Positions 36,330-46,031 are shown, counted from the first letter of the stretch. The stretch is 64,000 bases of DNA from Bacteroidota bacterium (GCA_016721305.1 JADKIH010000009.1:1-64000), one strand, 5' to 3'. A program made the numbers and translations. The notes: generated by a model from the sequence alone, not told the origin.

Positions 36330-36917
36330 TTATTCTTTTATCCGAATCGACTCTTTTTCAACCATTTCCCGCATCTTAATCACGGCATAATGCATACGGC
36401 CCAGGGCTGTATTGATATTGATGTCGAGCATCTTCGAGATTTCCTTGAAAGAGAGTCCTGCGTAATGACGTAAAATCACTACTTCTCTTTGCTCATAAGG
36501 CAAACGCTCGAGGAGATTTCTGACGGTCGCAATTTTCTCGTCATAAATAATCTGATCAACGGCATTGCGGCTGTTGGCCGGAATTACGTCGAATACAGAA
36601 AACTCTTCGGAGTCGTGTTGCAACGGCATGAGTTTTTCCTTGCGGAAATGATCAATAACGAGGTTATGGGCGATTCGAAGTGCCCAGGGAAGGAACTTGC
36701 CCTGCTCGCTATAGGCTTTGTTACGGAGGCTGGAGATGATCTTAATGAATGTCTCCTGGAACAGATCTTCCGCCAATTCCTGATTCTTCACCAGAAAGTA
36801 AATGGTAGAGTGAATCCGTTGCTTGTAACGGTGAACGAGTTCAGTAATGGCTTCTTGATTCCCTTGCTGATAAAGACGCACCAGGTCTTTATCGTCCATC
36901 ATGTGGATTTTAGTCAT
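36330..36917 (-). CDS. ECF-type RNA polymerase sigma factor
   Basis: 195 residues. Region 2 (DLVRLYQQGNQEAITELVHR, then LAEDLFQETFIKIISSL) binds core polymerase and the -10 equivalent. Region 4 (LPYEQREVVILRHYAGLSFK, then EISKMLDININTALGRMHYA) recognises -35. Region 3 is absent, as in ECF factors. No transmembrane anti-sigma gene is adjacent, only a 71-residue soluble protein. A well-formed promoter lies about 135 bases upstream, with a short hairpin in the leader. Confidence 0.92.
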   Translation of the reverse strand: MTKIHMMDDKDLVRLYQQGNQEAITELVHRYKQRIHSTIYFLVKNQELAEDLFQETFIKIISSLRNKAYSEQGKFLPWALRIAHNLVIDHFRKEKLMPLQHDSEEFSVFDVIPANSRNAVDQIIYDEKIATVRNLLERLPYEQREVVILRHYAGLSFKEISKMLDININTALGRMHYAVIKMREMVEKESIRIKE

Positions 36918-37020
36918 AGCTGTTCTGCTTTAAGTGGATTTTAGTTCTCTTTAAAGTAGATTTTTAGCTATGCTTTTCCTCCTGATTTTAAGTGTAAAAA
37001 ATGATGGTTAATTAAGGTTC

Positions 37021-37040
37021 TGCGACATGCTTCTGTCGCA
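37021..37040. repeat. TGCGACA/TGTCGCA hairpin in the sigma-factor leader
   Basis: Perfect seven-base arms (37021-37027, 37034-37040) with a six-base loop, placed just downstream of the predicted sigma-factor transcription start. There is no T-tract, so it is more likely an operator or leader stem than a terminator. Confidence 0.55.
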
Positions 37041-37049
37041 TTTGTAGAT

Positions 37050-37081
37050 CAAATATATAGTATCTAAACGCAAAATCCAAA
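37050..37081 (-). promoter_or_regulatory. Promoter of the ECF sigma-factor gene
   Basis: On the minus strand TTTG (37081-37078), 20 bases, TATATTTG (37057-37050). It gives a leader of about 125 bases. Confidence 0.55.
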
Positions 37082-37232
37082 TATTTTTTTTGACTATTTC
37101 AAGATAGTTCTTACACCCGATTGTTAAAAAACGTGTTTTTGGCATCAAAAGGTCCGCCGGGAATGGCCGTCTTTTTCCCGGCTTTTAAACAGAATGGGGA
37201 TAATCTTGTTATCGGAAGTGGATTCAAAAAGC

Positions 37233-37240
37233 TACCTTTG
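37233..37240 (+). promoter_or_regulatory. -7 box of uvrA
   Basis: TACCTTTG lies 15 bases before the ATG at 37256 and inside the longer open frame that begins at 37121, so it argues for the shorter UvrA start. Confidence 0.5.
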
Positions 37241-37255
37241 CAAATTCGCCAATTT

Positions 37256-40138
37256 ATGCAGGACATAGACAAACTCGATGCACGTGATTTCATCATTATC
37301 AAAGGTGCACGTGTACATAATCTCAAGAATATAGATGTAGCCATTCCGAGAAACAAATTCGTTGTCATAACGGGTTTGTCGGGATCGGGAAAATCGTCGC
37401 TTGCTTTCGACACTTTGTATGCCGAAGGTCAGCGTCGGTATGTGGAGAGCTTAAGCAGTTATGCACGTCAGTTTATCGGACGAATGGATAAGCCGGAGGT
37501 GGATTACATTAAAGGTATCTCCCCTGCTGTTGCCATCGAGCAAAAGGTAAATACTCGTAATCCTCGTTCTACCGTTGGCACATCTACCGAAATCTATGAT
37601 TACCTGAAATTGCTTTTTGCCCGTGCAGGAAAAACATACTCGCCTGTTTCCGGTCAAATTGTAAAACGTCATACGGTCGAAGATGTGGTTTCTCATATTC
37701 AATCGTTCCCCGATGGCTCAAAAGTAATTTTGCTTGCCCCACTCTTTCTTCATCCGGGGCGTTCGATAGAAGATGATTTAAATGTGCTTCTGCAAAAAGG
37801 TTTTGTCCGGGTAAAAGTGGCCGGAACGATTTTTAAAATCGAAGATTTACTCAAAGAAGAAAAGCTGCTTAAGCAAATTGGTTCTTCTTCCGTTGCAAAA
37901 GAAAAGCCTGCGAAGAAGACTGTAAAGAAAAAGGTAACCGAGCCGGAAGAAACACCGGTTGCTCCTATTCCATCTGCTGTTCAAATTGTAATCGATCGTA
38001 TTAGTGTGGCGAATGCCGACGAAAGTAATCAGTCGCGTATCGCTGACTCCGTGCAGACAGCCTTTTTCGAAGGGCATGGCGATTGTGTTGTGGAAGTCCT
38101 GCAGGAAAATGAAAATATACTTACGCATTTCTCCAATCGTTTTGAGCTCGACGGAATAACATTCGAAGAGCCCGGAACGCAATTGTTCAGTTTCAATAAT
38201 CCTTATGGAGCTTGCCGAAAGTGCGAAGGTTTTGGTTCGATCATCGGCATTGATGAGGACTTAGTCATTCCCGATAAATCACTTTCTGTTTACGAATCAG
38301 CCATCGTTTGCTGGCGCGGAGAAAAGATGAAAGAATGGAACGATGAGCTGATTAAGAAGGCTTACAAATTCGACTTCCCTATTCACCGCCCGATTTATGA
38401 ATTAACAAACGAACAACGTCAATTTCTTTGGACGGGAAACTCCTACTTCAAAGGAATAAACCAGTTTTTCCAGTGGGTAGAAACGCAGACCTATAAGATT
38501 CAATATCGCGTTATGCTTTCTCGCTACAGAGGCCGTACGGTCTGCCCGGATTGTCGTGGCACACGATTACGCCCTGATGCAAACTTCGTGAAGGTTGCCG
38601 GCAAATCGATTACTGATGTCGTGCTTATGCCGGTTAGCGAAAGTCTGAAGTTCTTTAATGAAATTCAGTTGAGCGAAAATGATATGGCTATTGCCAAAAG
38701 AATTCTGCTCGAAATAAAAAACCGTTTGCAGTTTTTATCGGATGTCGGCTTGGGTTATCTTACAATGAATCGTTTGTCGAATACTCTTTCCGGCGGAGAA
38801 TCGCAGCGTATCAATCTGGCTACTTCTTTAGGTAGTAGTCTGGTTGGTTCTATGTATATCCTCGATGAGCCGAGTATCGGCCTGCATCCTCGTGACACCA
38901 ATCGTCTGATAAAAGTATTGAAATCTCTTCGCGACGTCGGTAATACGCTGATCATCGTTGAACACGAGGAAGAAATAATGAAAGCTGCCGATCAGCTGAT
39001 CGATATTGGTCCTGATGCCGGCCGCCATGGCGGTGAATTGATTTTCCAGGGAACATTTAAAGAAATTTTAAAAGATACTAAAGGCTATACCGGTCGATAT
39101 TTAAGTGGCAAGGATGTCATTCCTCTTCCTTATCGTCGCCGTTCACCAAGCGGTTTCATCAAAATCGAAGGTGCACGAGAAAACAATTTGAAAAACATCA
39201 ATGTCAAAATTCCACTCGGGATTATGACAGTTGTAACCGGCGTCAGCGGTAGCGGTAAAACTTCTTTAGTCAAGAAAGTTATTTATCCGGCTTTGAAGAA
39301 AATTCATGGTGGCTATGGCGAACAGACAGGTGCGTTTGATCGCATCTCCGGCGACTACACTCGTTTATCGGCTGTTGAATTTGTCGATCAGAATCCGATC
39401 GGTAAATCGTCGCGTTCCAACCCTGTTACCTATGTGAAAGCATACGATGAAATTCGTGGGCTCTATTCTGATCTCCCGCTCTCACGTGCACGCAAGTATA
39501 AGCCATCGCATTTTTCATTCAACGTTGAAGGCGGTCGCTGTGAGATGTGTGAAGGCGAAGGTGAAGTAACGATTGAAATGCAATTCATGGCCGACATTCA
39601 TCTCCTTTGTGAATCGTGCCAGGGAAAACGTTTTAAGCAGGAAATCCTCGACATCGAATATCGCGGAAAAAATATTTCGGATATACTTGATATGACGGTC
39701 GACGAGGCTATCGAATTTTTCAGCTCGCCGATTAAATCATTCGGAAACGACGCGAAGATTGCCAGTAAACTGAAACCATTGGCCGATGTTGGTCTTGGTT
39801 ACATACGACTGGGACAATCGTCGAGCACATTGAGTGGCGGAGAAGCTCAACGGATCAAGCTTGCCTCCTTCCTGCAAAAAGGAAATGCTCACAATCACAC
39901 GCTCTTTATTTTTGATGAGCCTACAACAGGCTTGCACTTCCATGATATCCGAAAATTGCTCAAAGCATTCGACATGCTCATTGAACAGGGTAACACCATT
40001 CTCGTTATTGAACACAATGGAGAAGTCATCAAGAGTGCGGACTGGGTAATTGACCTGGGACCGGAAGGCGGTGACAAAGGCGGTCAACTAGTATTCGAAG
40101 GGACTCCCGAAGATATGGCCACCCTTGGATTTATCTAA
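37256..40138 (+). CDS. uvrA: Excinuclease ABC subunit A
   Basis: 960 residues from the ATG at 37256 (MQDIDKLDARDFIIIKGARV). An upstream start at 37121 adds 45 residues unlike the family and covers a -7 box. UvrA is the damage-sensing ATPase of nucleotide excision repair. Seen: Walker A ITGLSGSGKSSLAFDTLYAEG and VTGVSGSGKTSLVKKVIYPA (each split by convention), two ABC signatures LSGGESQRI and LSGGEAQRIKLASFL, and zinc modules CRKCEGFG/CPDCRGTRL and CEMCEGEGE/CESCQGKRF. A Lys/Pro/Glu-rich insertion (KEKPAKKTVKKKVTEPEETP) near residue 215 lies in the signature/UvrB-binding region and is probably a flexible loop. Confidence 0.95.
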   Translation: MQDIDKLDARDFIIIKGARVHNLKNIDVAIPRNKFVVITGLSGSGKSSLAFDTLYAEGQRRYVESLSSYARQFIGRMDKPEVDYIKGISPAVAIEQKVNTRNPRSTVGTSTEIYDYLKLLFARAGKTYSPVSGQIVKRHTVEDVVSHIQSFPDGSKVILLAPLFLHPGRSIEDDLNVLLQKGFVRVKVAGTIFKIEDLLKEEKLLKQIGSSSVAKEKPAKKTVKKKVTEPEETPVAPIPSAVQIVIDRISVANADESNQSRIADSVQTAFFEGHGDCVVEVLQENENILTHFSNRFELDGITFEEPGTQLFSFNNPYGACRKCEGFGSIIGIDEDLVIPDKSLSVYESAIVCWRGEKMKEWNDELIKKAYKFDFPIHRPIYELTNEQRQFLWTGNSYFKGINQFFQWVETQTYKIQYRVMLSRYRGRTVCPDCRGTRLRPDANFVKVAGKSITDVVLMPVSESLKFFNEIQLSENDMAIAKRILLEIKNRLQFLSDVGLGYLTMNRLSNTLSGGESQRINLATSLGSSLVGSMYILDEPSIGLHPRDTNRLIKVLKSLRDVGNTLIIVEHEEEIMKAADQLIDIGPDAGRHGGELIFQGTFKEILKDTKGYTGRYLSGKDVIPLPYRRRSPSGFIKIEGARENNLKNINVKIPLGIMTVVTGVSGSGKTSLVKKVIYPALKKIHGGYGEQTGAFDRISGDYTRLSAVEFVDQNPIGKSSRSNPVTYVKAYDEIRGLYSDLPLSRARKYKPSHFSFNVEGGRCEMCEGEGEVTIEMQFMADIHLLCESCQGKRFKQEILDIEYRGKNISDILDMTVDEAIEFFSSPIKSFGNDAKIASKLKPLADVGLGYIRLGQSSSTLSGGEAQRIKLASFLQKGNAHNHTLFIFDEPTTGLHFHDIRKLLKAFDMLIEQGNTILVIEHNGEVIKSADWVIDLGPEGGDKGGQLVFEGTPEDMATLGFI

Positions 40139-40354
40139 GACGAGAGTAGACAAACTGTTATCTCAACATTGCCTCTATTTCTACTCTTAGAAGACTAAAG
40201 AGGGGACGAATACGGCATTATACTTAACTCTTTTCAAGATATTACACCAATCACTTTAAGAGAGGTTCCTAAGCTTGATTAAATATCGCATTTAATGACT
40301 TGACAGTTCGCATTCTATACAAACTCAGGAAAGCCAATATTTCAGTTTAATAAA

Positions 40355-40384
40355 TTTGTTCATCTGAATAATTTTCTATTTTTG
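40355..40384 (+). promoter_or_regulatory. Promoter of the PUR-like gene
   Basis: TTTG (40355-40358), 18-base spacer, TATTTTTG (40377-40384), ATG 35 bases later. A near-ideal Bacteroidota promoter. Confidence 0.7.
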
Positions 40385-40418
40385 TCACGAACCAAACACA
40401 AAACCATCTACGACTGTT

Positions 40419-40706
40419 ATGTCAGATCACAATCACCAGCGCGACGAAGTTTTTTCCAAATCCGTGAGGGCTGGAAAGCGTACTTATTTCTTTGATGTAA
40501 AAAGCACGAAAGCGAACGACTATTATCTCACGATTACCGAAAGTAAAAAACGTGTTGGCGATGATGGTTCACCATTTTTTGAAAAGCACAAAATCTTCCT
40601 TTACCGTGAAGACTTCCATAAATTGCCGAATCATCATTACAACGACAATAATAATTCAAATACCGGATCTTTTACGGATGTGGATTTTGATGATCTTGGG
40701 AAGTAA
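40419..40706 (+). CDS. PUR-alpha-like nucleic-acid-binding protein (DUF3276)
   Basis: 95 residues: SKSVRAGKRTYFFDVKSTKA then DYYLTITESKKR and KHKIFLYREDFHKL, the single PUR repeat of DUF3276. The C terminus is Asn/Asp-rich and disordered (NDNNNSNTGSFTDVDFDD). PUR domains bind single-stranded DNA or RNA, and this form is typical of Bacteroidota. It is monocistronic, with a strong promoter and a terminator, which suits a high-copy nucleoid or RNA-binding protein (inference). Confidence 0.88.
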   Translation: MSDHNHQRDEVFSKSVRAGKRTYFFDVKSTKANDYYLTITESKKRVGDDGSPFFEKHKIFLYREDFHKLPNHHYNDNNNSNTGSFTDVDFDDLGK

Positions 40707-40735
40707 ATTCAAAATTTCGAATTCAGAATTCAGAA
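40704..40735. repeat. AATTCAAAATT/AATTCAGAATT element at a stop codon
   Basis: Begins with the TAA stop of the PUR-like gene and continues ATTCAAAATTTCGAATTCAG. Same family as 31515-31566, 40876-40912 and 46029-46057. Confidence 0.75.
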
Positions 40736-40752
40736 AGAAAAAAGTAAGTAAC

Positions 40753-40780
40753 AGCCCGGTTGATTTTCCGGGCTTTTTTA
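40753..40780 (+). terminator. Terminator of the PUR-like gene
   Basis: AGCCCGG (40753-40759) pairs with CCGGGCT (40768-40774), followed by six T. The stem is identical to the pruA terminator stem. Confidence 0.88.
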
Positions 40781-40875
40781 TTGCTAAAATATCTTGAGAA
40801 ATGACTCAAGTTCTAATTGGTTTTTAAATCCTCACCGCTACCTTTCTGTCATCATTGAGCTCTATGGGTGTCCCC

Positions 40876-40912
40876 TTCAGAATTCAGAATTTTGAATTCA
40901 GAATTCAAAAAT
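40876..40912. repeat. AATTCAGAATT palindromic element upstream of the metallo-hydrolase
   Basis: Three overlapping GAATTCAGAATT-type units, the only copy in the window that is not at a stop codon. It lies about 70 bases before the ATG at 40980. Confidence 0.75.
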
Positions 40913-40955
40913 CAAATGTTGGTAACTTTCCCCTCTGAAAGCAGCGGAAAACCCT

Positions 40956-40963
40956 TATTTTTG
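40956..40963 (+). promoter_or_regulatory. -7 box of the metallo-hydrolase gene
   Basis: TATTTTTG, 16 bases before the ATG at 40980. Confidence 0.5.
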
Positions 40964-40979
40964 CACTTTGTCACTAATT

Positions 40980-41659
40980 ATGAAAGTTACCTATTACGGA
41001 CATTCCTGTTTTTTGATCGAAATTAACGGTAAAAAGCTGTTATTCGATCCATTCATTACGCCAAACCCTCTTGCGTCCAAGGTGGATATCAAGACGATTC
41101 AGGCTGATTACATTCTGGTTTCTCACGGACATTGGGATCATTTGGCTGATCTGATCACGCTTGCCAATCAAACGCAGGCAACGGTTATCAGCAATTACGA
41201 GATCTGTACCTGGGTCGGAAAACAAGGCTATGCGAAGACTCACCCGATGAATATCGGTGGTCACTGGATCTTGAATTCGGCAAGGTGAAATGCGTGAATG
41301 CAGTTCACTCAAGTCAGTTACCTGATGGCACATATGGCGGAAATCCGATGGGCTTCCTCATCGAAACTGAAAAGCAGCATTTCTACTATGCCGGCGATAC
41401 AGCATTGCATTACGATATGAAGCTGATTGGCGATTTCAAAAAGATGAACGTAGCCTTCCTTCCTATCGGAAACAATTTCACAATGGGTATTGATAACGCT
41501 GTTATTGCCTCTGACTTTATTCGCTGTGAAACGATCGTCGGAATGCATTATGATACATTTGACCCGATTAAAATCGATCATAACGATGCCCGCAGAAAAT
41601 TTGAGCTCAGCGGAAAAGAATTATTACTTCTCAACGTTGGTGAAAGCAGAGAAATCTGA
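40980..41659 (+). CDS. Metallo-beta-lactamase-fold hydrolase, UPF0173 type (frameshift corrected)
   Basis: 226 residues beginning MKVTYYGHSCFLIEINGKKL. The metal motif HxHxDH is present as SHGHWDHLAD, with further ligands expected from AVHSSQLPDG, YYAGDTALHYDM and GMHYDTFD. One G missing at 41266-41267 breaks the frame after NIGGHW. Restoring it gives HWDLEFGKVKCVNAVHSSQ and a total of 227 codons. The family is a metal-dependent hydrolase of unknown physiological substrate. It precedes parA by 23 bases. Confidence 0.87.
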
Positions 41660-41682
41660 TCACCGGTAAAAACCACTACACC

Positions 41683-42498
41683 ATGGGAAAAATCATAGCA
41701 ATAGCCAATCAAAAAGGCGGCGTCGGAAAAACAACGACGGCCATGAATCTGGCTGCGAGTTTAGCTGTACTCGAATACAAAACATTGTTGATCGACAGCG
41801 ATCCTCAAGCCAATGCCACTTCCGGTGTCGGTTTTGATCCTCGTACAGTAAAGACGAGTATTTACGAATGCATCATCAACGAAGCAAATCCGAAGGATAT
41901 CATTCTGAAAACAGAAACTCCGAATTTGTTTCTCCTCCCCTCACATATCGACCTCGTCGGTGCGGAAATCGAAATGATCAATCTGCCAAGTCGCGAACGT
42001 AAGATGAAGGACGTTCTTGCTTACGTGAAAGACGAGTATGATTTTATCATCATCGATTGTTCGCCATCGCTTGGTTTGGTAACCATCAATGCATTGACGG
42101 CAGCCAATTCGGTGATCATTCCTGTTCAGTGCGAGTACTTCGCTCTCGAAGGTTTGGGCAAATTGCTCAACACGATCAAAATTGTTCAGAGCCGTCTTAA
42201 TCCTGAGCTCGATATTGAAGGTATTCTTCTCACGATGTACGATAGCCGTTTACGCTTATCGAATCAAGTGGTGGAAGAAGTTAAAACGCATTTCCAGCAA
42301 ATGGTATTCGATACCATCATTCAACGAAATACAAAATTAGGCGAAGCTCCAAGTTTCGGTCAAACGATTATCATGCACGATGCAAGCAGCAAAGGATCGG
42401 TTAACTACCTCAACCTTGCCCGTGAAATCCTGCAGAAGAATAATCTGACGAAGATCAAAGAAGCCGATAAAAAAATAGCAATTACTGATGAGCACTAA
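41683..42498 (+). CDS. parA: Chromosome partitioning ATPase ParA
   Basis: 271 residues. Deviant Walker A KGGVGKTTT near residue 10, Walker A' DSDPQANATSGVGFDP, Walker B DFIIIDCSPSLGLVTINALT, and YDSRLRLSNQVVEEV. It is the nucleoid-binding ATPase that moves ParB-parS complexes. Its last 11 bases overlap the start of parB. Confidence 0.96.
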   Translation: MGKIIAIANQKGGVGKTTTAMNLAASLAVLEYKTLLIDSDPQANATSGVGFDPRTVKTSIYECIINEANPKDIILKTETPNLFLLPSHIDLVGAEIEMINLPSRERKMKDVLAYVKDEYDFIIIDCSPSLGLVTINALTAANSVIIPVQCEYFALEGLGKLLNTIKIVQSRLNPELDIEGILLTMYDSRLRLSNQVVEEVKTHFQQMVFDTIIQRNTKLGEAPSFGQTIIMHDASSKGSVNYLNLAREILQKNNLTKIKEADKKIAITDEH

Positions 42499-43390
42499 AC
42501 GAAGCGCACTCGGAAAAGGTCTTAGTGCCTTACTCGAAAGTGCCGATACCGATGTTACCTCGAAAACTTCAACTCCCGATTCAATGGGAGCCGTTGTGGG
42601 AGCGGTAGCACAGATTCCCCTCGACCAGATTGAACCCAATCCGTTCCAGCCACGTGTCGATTTTGACAGTGATTCATTGAACGAGCTCTCGGCTTCGATT
42701 AAAGAACAAGGCATTATTCAGCCGATTACCGTTCGTAAGCTCGGCTACGATAAATATCAAATCATTTCCGGTGAACGTCGTTTCAAAGCATCGAAACTGG
42801 CCGATCTGAAATCGATTCCGGCGTACATCCGTGTAGCCAACGATCAGGGCATGTTGGAAATGGCGTTGGTGGAAAACATCCAGCGTCAGGATCTGAATGC
42901 ACTGGAAGTTGCATTAAGCTACAAACGATTGATTGATGAGTGTTCACTGACTCAGGAAGAATTAAGTGAACGTGTCGGAAAAAACCGCAGTACGGTAACT
43001 AACTTTTTACGCTTGCTGAAATTGCCACCGGATATTCAGGCTGCCATTCGTGATCAGAAAATCTCGATGGGACATGCACGCGCTATTCTTGGAGTAGATG
43101 ACATTTCGAAGCAATTGATGATGTTCCGTGAAATTCTGAACAAGCAACTCAGCGTTCGTGATGTTGAATTACTTGCTCGCGAAACAGGGAATAAATCACC
43201 GGGAAAGAAAAAAGAACAAGAGCTAAAGAATCAGCTTTCATTTGAGTTCAGCAAAATTCAAAACATTCTGACCAGTCATTTCGGTGCGAAGATCCAATTA
43301 CAACGTGCTAATAATGGCAGCGGGAAAATCGTTATTCCTTTTACGAACGACGAAGATCTGAACCGCATTCTCGAATTACTCAATTACTGA
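42488..43390 (+). CDS. parB: Chromosome partitioning protein ParB
   Basis: 300 residues. N-terminal ParA-contact text (KRSALGKGLSALL), the CTP-binding ParB domain with IPLDQIEPNPFQPR, GERRFKASKLAD and VENIQRQDLNALEVA, then a helix-turn-helix (LTQEELSERVGKNRSTVTNF, then LRLLKLP) for parS recognition and a C-terminal dimer domain. It loads on parS sites as a sliding clamp. I did not find a parS-like palindrome in the window. Confidence 0.95.
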   Translation: MSTKRSALGKGLSALLESADTDVTSKTSTPDSMGAVVGAVAQIPLDQIEPNPFQPRVDFDSDSLNELSASIKEQGIIQPITVRKLGYDKYQIISGERRFKASKLADLKSIPAYIRVANDQGMLEMALVENIQRQDLNALEVALSYKRLIDECSLTQEELSERVGKNRSTVTNFLRLLKLPPDIQAAIRDQKISMGHARAILGVDDISKQLMMFREILNKQLSVRDVELLARETGNKSPGKKKEQELKNQLSFEFSKIQNILTSHFGAKIQLQRANNGSGKIVIPFTNDEDLNRILELLNY

Positions 43391-43407
43391 GACTCCATCT
43401 TTACTGG

Positions 43408-43977
43408 ATGAACTCTCTCAAAGCATACACTTTGCGTCCGGTTATCTGTGTTTTATTTATTTCCCTTTTCATGCTCTTTTCTTTGAAAGGGAATGGTCAG
43501 TCGACTGATTCATTATCGGTGATGGCCAAAAAACGGGCTAATCGTGCTGCCTTGTATTCTGCCATTCTTCCCGGTCTGGGACAAGCTTACAACAAGAAGT
43601 ATTGGAAGTTGCCTATACTTTATGCAGGCTTTGGAACGCTTTATTATTTTATCCATTCCAACAACGTCGAGTACCAAAAGTATAAGACGGCCCTGCTCTA
43701 CCGTTACGACTCTGATTCGCTCACGATTGATCCGTATGAAAAATATACGACAGAAGACATCAAGATCCGTCGTGACTACTACAGAAGAAATCGGGATTTG
43801 AGTTACATTCTCACCGGCATACTTTACACGTTAAATATTCTCGATGCTTACGTCGATTCCCAGCTGATGGATTTCGATGTCAGCGACGATCTTTCCTTAC
43901 ATACCGCTCCGGCTATTTTTCCTATGGCCGACGGAACGACAACGGCAGGACTTCACCTTACCTTAACCTTTAAATAA
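43408..43977 (+). CDS. DUF5683 membrane protein
   Basis: 189 residues with an N-terminal signal or helix (VICVLFISLFMLFSLKGNGQ), then the family text AALYSAILPGLGQAYNKKYW and LPILYAGFGTLYYFIHSNNV, a helix, and DLSYILTGILYTLNILDAYV near the end. DUF5683 is regularly found between parB and dapB in Bacteroidota. Its function is unknown. It is cotranscribed with its neighbours (gaps of 17 and 9 bases). Confidence 0.85.
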   Translation: MNSLKAYTLRPVICVLFISLFMLFSLKGNGQSTDSLSVMAKKRANRAALYSAILPGLGQAYNKKYWKLPILYAGFGTLYYFIHSNNVEYQKYKTALLYRYDSDSLTIDPYEKYTTEDIKIRRDYYRRNRDLSYILTGILYTLNILDAYVDSQLMDFDVSDDLSLHTAPAIFPMADGTTTAGLHLTLTFK

Positions 43978-43986
43978 GCTCGCATC

Positions 43987-44728
43987 ATGAAAATTGCATT
44001 GATCGGTTACGGAAAAATGGGCAAGACAATTGAACAGCTTGCTATCGAAAAGGGACACCAGATAAGTGCGGCATTTGATCTGAGTAACAAAGATCAATTT
44101 ACCGTTGATGAATTGAAAAAAGCTGATGTAGCAATTGAATTTACGCAGCCCGATCAGGCAGTCGGAAATATCAAAATGTGTTTTAAAGCAGGTATCCCTG
44201 TTGTGTGTGGCACTACAGGTTGGATGAAGCAATTCCCCGCCGTTCAAAAAGAATGCACTGATGGCGGCCATTCACTCTTCTATGCGTCCAATTACAGCAT
44301 TGGAGTGAATCTGTTTTTCGAAATTAATAGTCGTCTGGCCGAGCTCATGAAAACTCAAGGCCAGTATGATCATGTCATCATTCACGAAAGTCATCATCTG
44401 AAAAGCTCGATTCTCCGAGCGGAACAGCCATTACCTGGCCGATGAAATCATCCGCAAATTGAGCCGATACAAAGAGTGGGTCAATTACAAAGTGAATGAA
44501 AGCGTCGACTCCGGAAAGGACAAAAAGGGTGAGCTTCCGATCTTCTCCAGTCGCGAAGACGAGGTTCCCGGGACTCATATCGTGAAGTACTTCTCTGATG
44601 TGGACGAAATTGAAATCATGCATAAAGCACTGAATCGTCAGGGCTTTGCTCTGGGTGCGATTGCTGCGGCGGAGTGGATCAAAGGCAAAAAAGGCGTGTT
44701 CGGGATGAAAGATTTATTAAAACTTTGA
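43987..44728 (+). CDS. dapB: 4-hydroxy-tetrahydrodipicolinate reductase (frameshifts corrected)
   Basis: Lysine and peptidoglycan precursor enzyme. N-terminal nucleotide-binding GYGKMGKTIE, the VVCGTTGW loop and catalytic HESHHTEKLDSPSGTA. As sequenced two bases are missing: an A near 44397 and a T near 44435. Restoring both gives SHHTEKLDSPSGTAITLADE and 247 residues, the usual length. The C terminus contains EIEIMHKALNRQGFALGAIA. It is fourth in the parA-parB-DUF5683-dapB run. Confidence 0.93.
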
Positions 44729-44864
44729 TGTGCAAAATTAACAAGCCATTAACCAGTATCTAATGGCGACGGTCGTACATTAGCAATATTAAACGGAAGC
44801 AAGATTCACTATTTCTCTAAAAAGATATCTTAAGCTTGCTCCCTTCACCAATTAAAAATTACTC

Positions 44865-46031
44865 ATGGCCCGATTCAGAATAAGCTGGGATCTCATTAAA
44901 GATATTGTTTTCGGAATTTTCACCCTTGGCGTTTGGTTTCTTTTGAAACCAAGACCCGGACAACGCAAGTCATTCTGGCGTGAATGGGTAGATGCCATCA
45001 TCTTCGCCGTCATAGCAGCCACAATCATTCGTACTTTCTTTATCGAAGCCTATACGATTCCAACTCCGTCGATGGAAAAATCCTTACTCGTCGGAGATTT
45101 CCTATTTGTTTCTAAAGTAAGCTATGGAGCACGTGTTCCAATGACACCACTCTCCTTCCCTTTCGCACATCATACGATGCCTTTCTTCGGAGGTAAATCA
45201 TATCTCGAGTGGATCAAAGTAGGTTACCATCGTTTACCCGGCTTCGGTCACATCAAGCATGGTGATTGTGTTGTCTTTAACTGGCCGGCCGAAAATGAAG
45301 GTCGCCCTATCGATAAAAAAGAAAATTATATCAAACGCTGTATTGGTGTTTCCGGGGATTCATTGATTATTCGCGATCGCCAGGTTTATATCAACGGTAA
45401 GATCTACACTAATCCGGATCGTTCGCAATCATCTTACAGAGTAGTAACTGACGGAACAGGCTTCAGCGAACAAGTCATTGAGCGTTTGAGATTATACGAC
45501 GGCCAACGACTTTCTGCCAATGAATTTACGCTCTTCCTGACATCTAAGGAAGCCGAAGAATTGCGTGGGTTTGTAAGCGTAAAAAGTGTGGAAGCAAATA
45601 CTTTCCCTGCAGGCATGACGCAAGACGGCATTTTCCCGTTTGAAAGCGAGAGACACTGGAATCTGGATAACTTCGGACCGGTTTGGATTCCTAAAAAAGG
45701 CGTTACTATTAAAATCGATAGCTCCAATATTGGGATTTACAGAAAGGCAATCGGAGAATACGAACATAATACACTTGAAGAACGCGGCGGTAAAATCATC
45801 ATCAATGGTAAGGAATCGACAGAGTATACTTTCAAGATGGATTACTTCTTCATGATGGGCGATAATCGTCATAACTCAGCTGACTCGCGCTTCTGGGGAT
45901 TTGTTCCTGAAGACCACATCGTCGGCAAAGCCGTATTCATTTGGATGAGCTGGGAAACGAATGCTAGCTTCTTCAATAAGGTTCGTTGGGGAAGATTGTT
46001 CCATACGATTCCTTCGGGGACGTTTGAATAA
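44865..46031 (+). CDS. lepB: Signal peptidase I
   Basis: 388 residues. A membrane helix at about 43-60 is followed by the catalytic Ser69 in PTPSMEKSL, the Lys157 general base in KENYIKRCIGVSGD, and box E GDNRHNSADSRFWG near residue 338. About 160 residues between the Lys box and box E form the long insertion seen in Bacteroidota LepB. It cleaves Sec signal peptides at the periplasmic face. It is convergent with the NUDIX gene, sharing a palindrome that carries both stop codons. Confidence 0.95.
   Translation: MARFRISWDLIKDIVFGIFTLGVWFLLKPRPGQRKSFWREWVDAIIFAVIAATIIRTFFIEAYTIPTPSMEKSLLVGDFLFVSKVSYGARVPMTPLSFPFAHHTMPFFGGKSYLEWIKVGYHRLPGFGHIKHGDCVVFNWPAENEGRPIDKKENYIKRCIGVSGDSLIIRDRQVYINGKIYTNPDRSQSSYRVVTDGTGFSEQVIERLRLYDGQRLSANEFTLFLTSKEAEELRGFVSVKSVEANTFPAGMTQDGIFPFESERHWNLDNFGPVWIPKKGVTIKIDSSNIGIYRKAIGEYEHNTLEERGGKIIINGKESTEYTFKMDYFFMMGDNRHNSADSRFWGFVPEDHIVGKAVFIWMSWETNASFFNKVRWGRLFHTIPSGTFE

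Noticed and set aside
37121..37255. A 45-residue N-terminal extension of UvrA.
   Set aside because: It lies over a -7 promoter box and is unlike other UvrA proteins; the ATG at 37256 fits the family.
43987..44728. Programmed ribosomal frameshifting in dapB and thrS.
   Set aside because: The shifts need bases added or removed at different ordinary homopolymers, with no slippery heptamer plus stimulator, and the same faults occur in many genes. Sequencing error is simpler.
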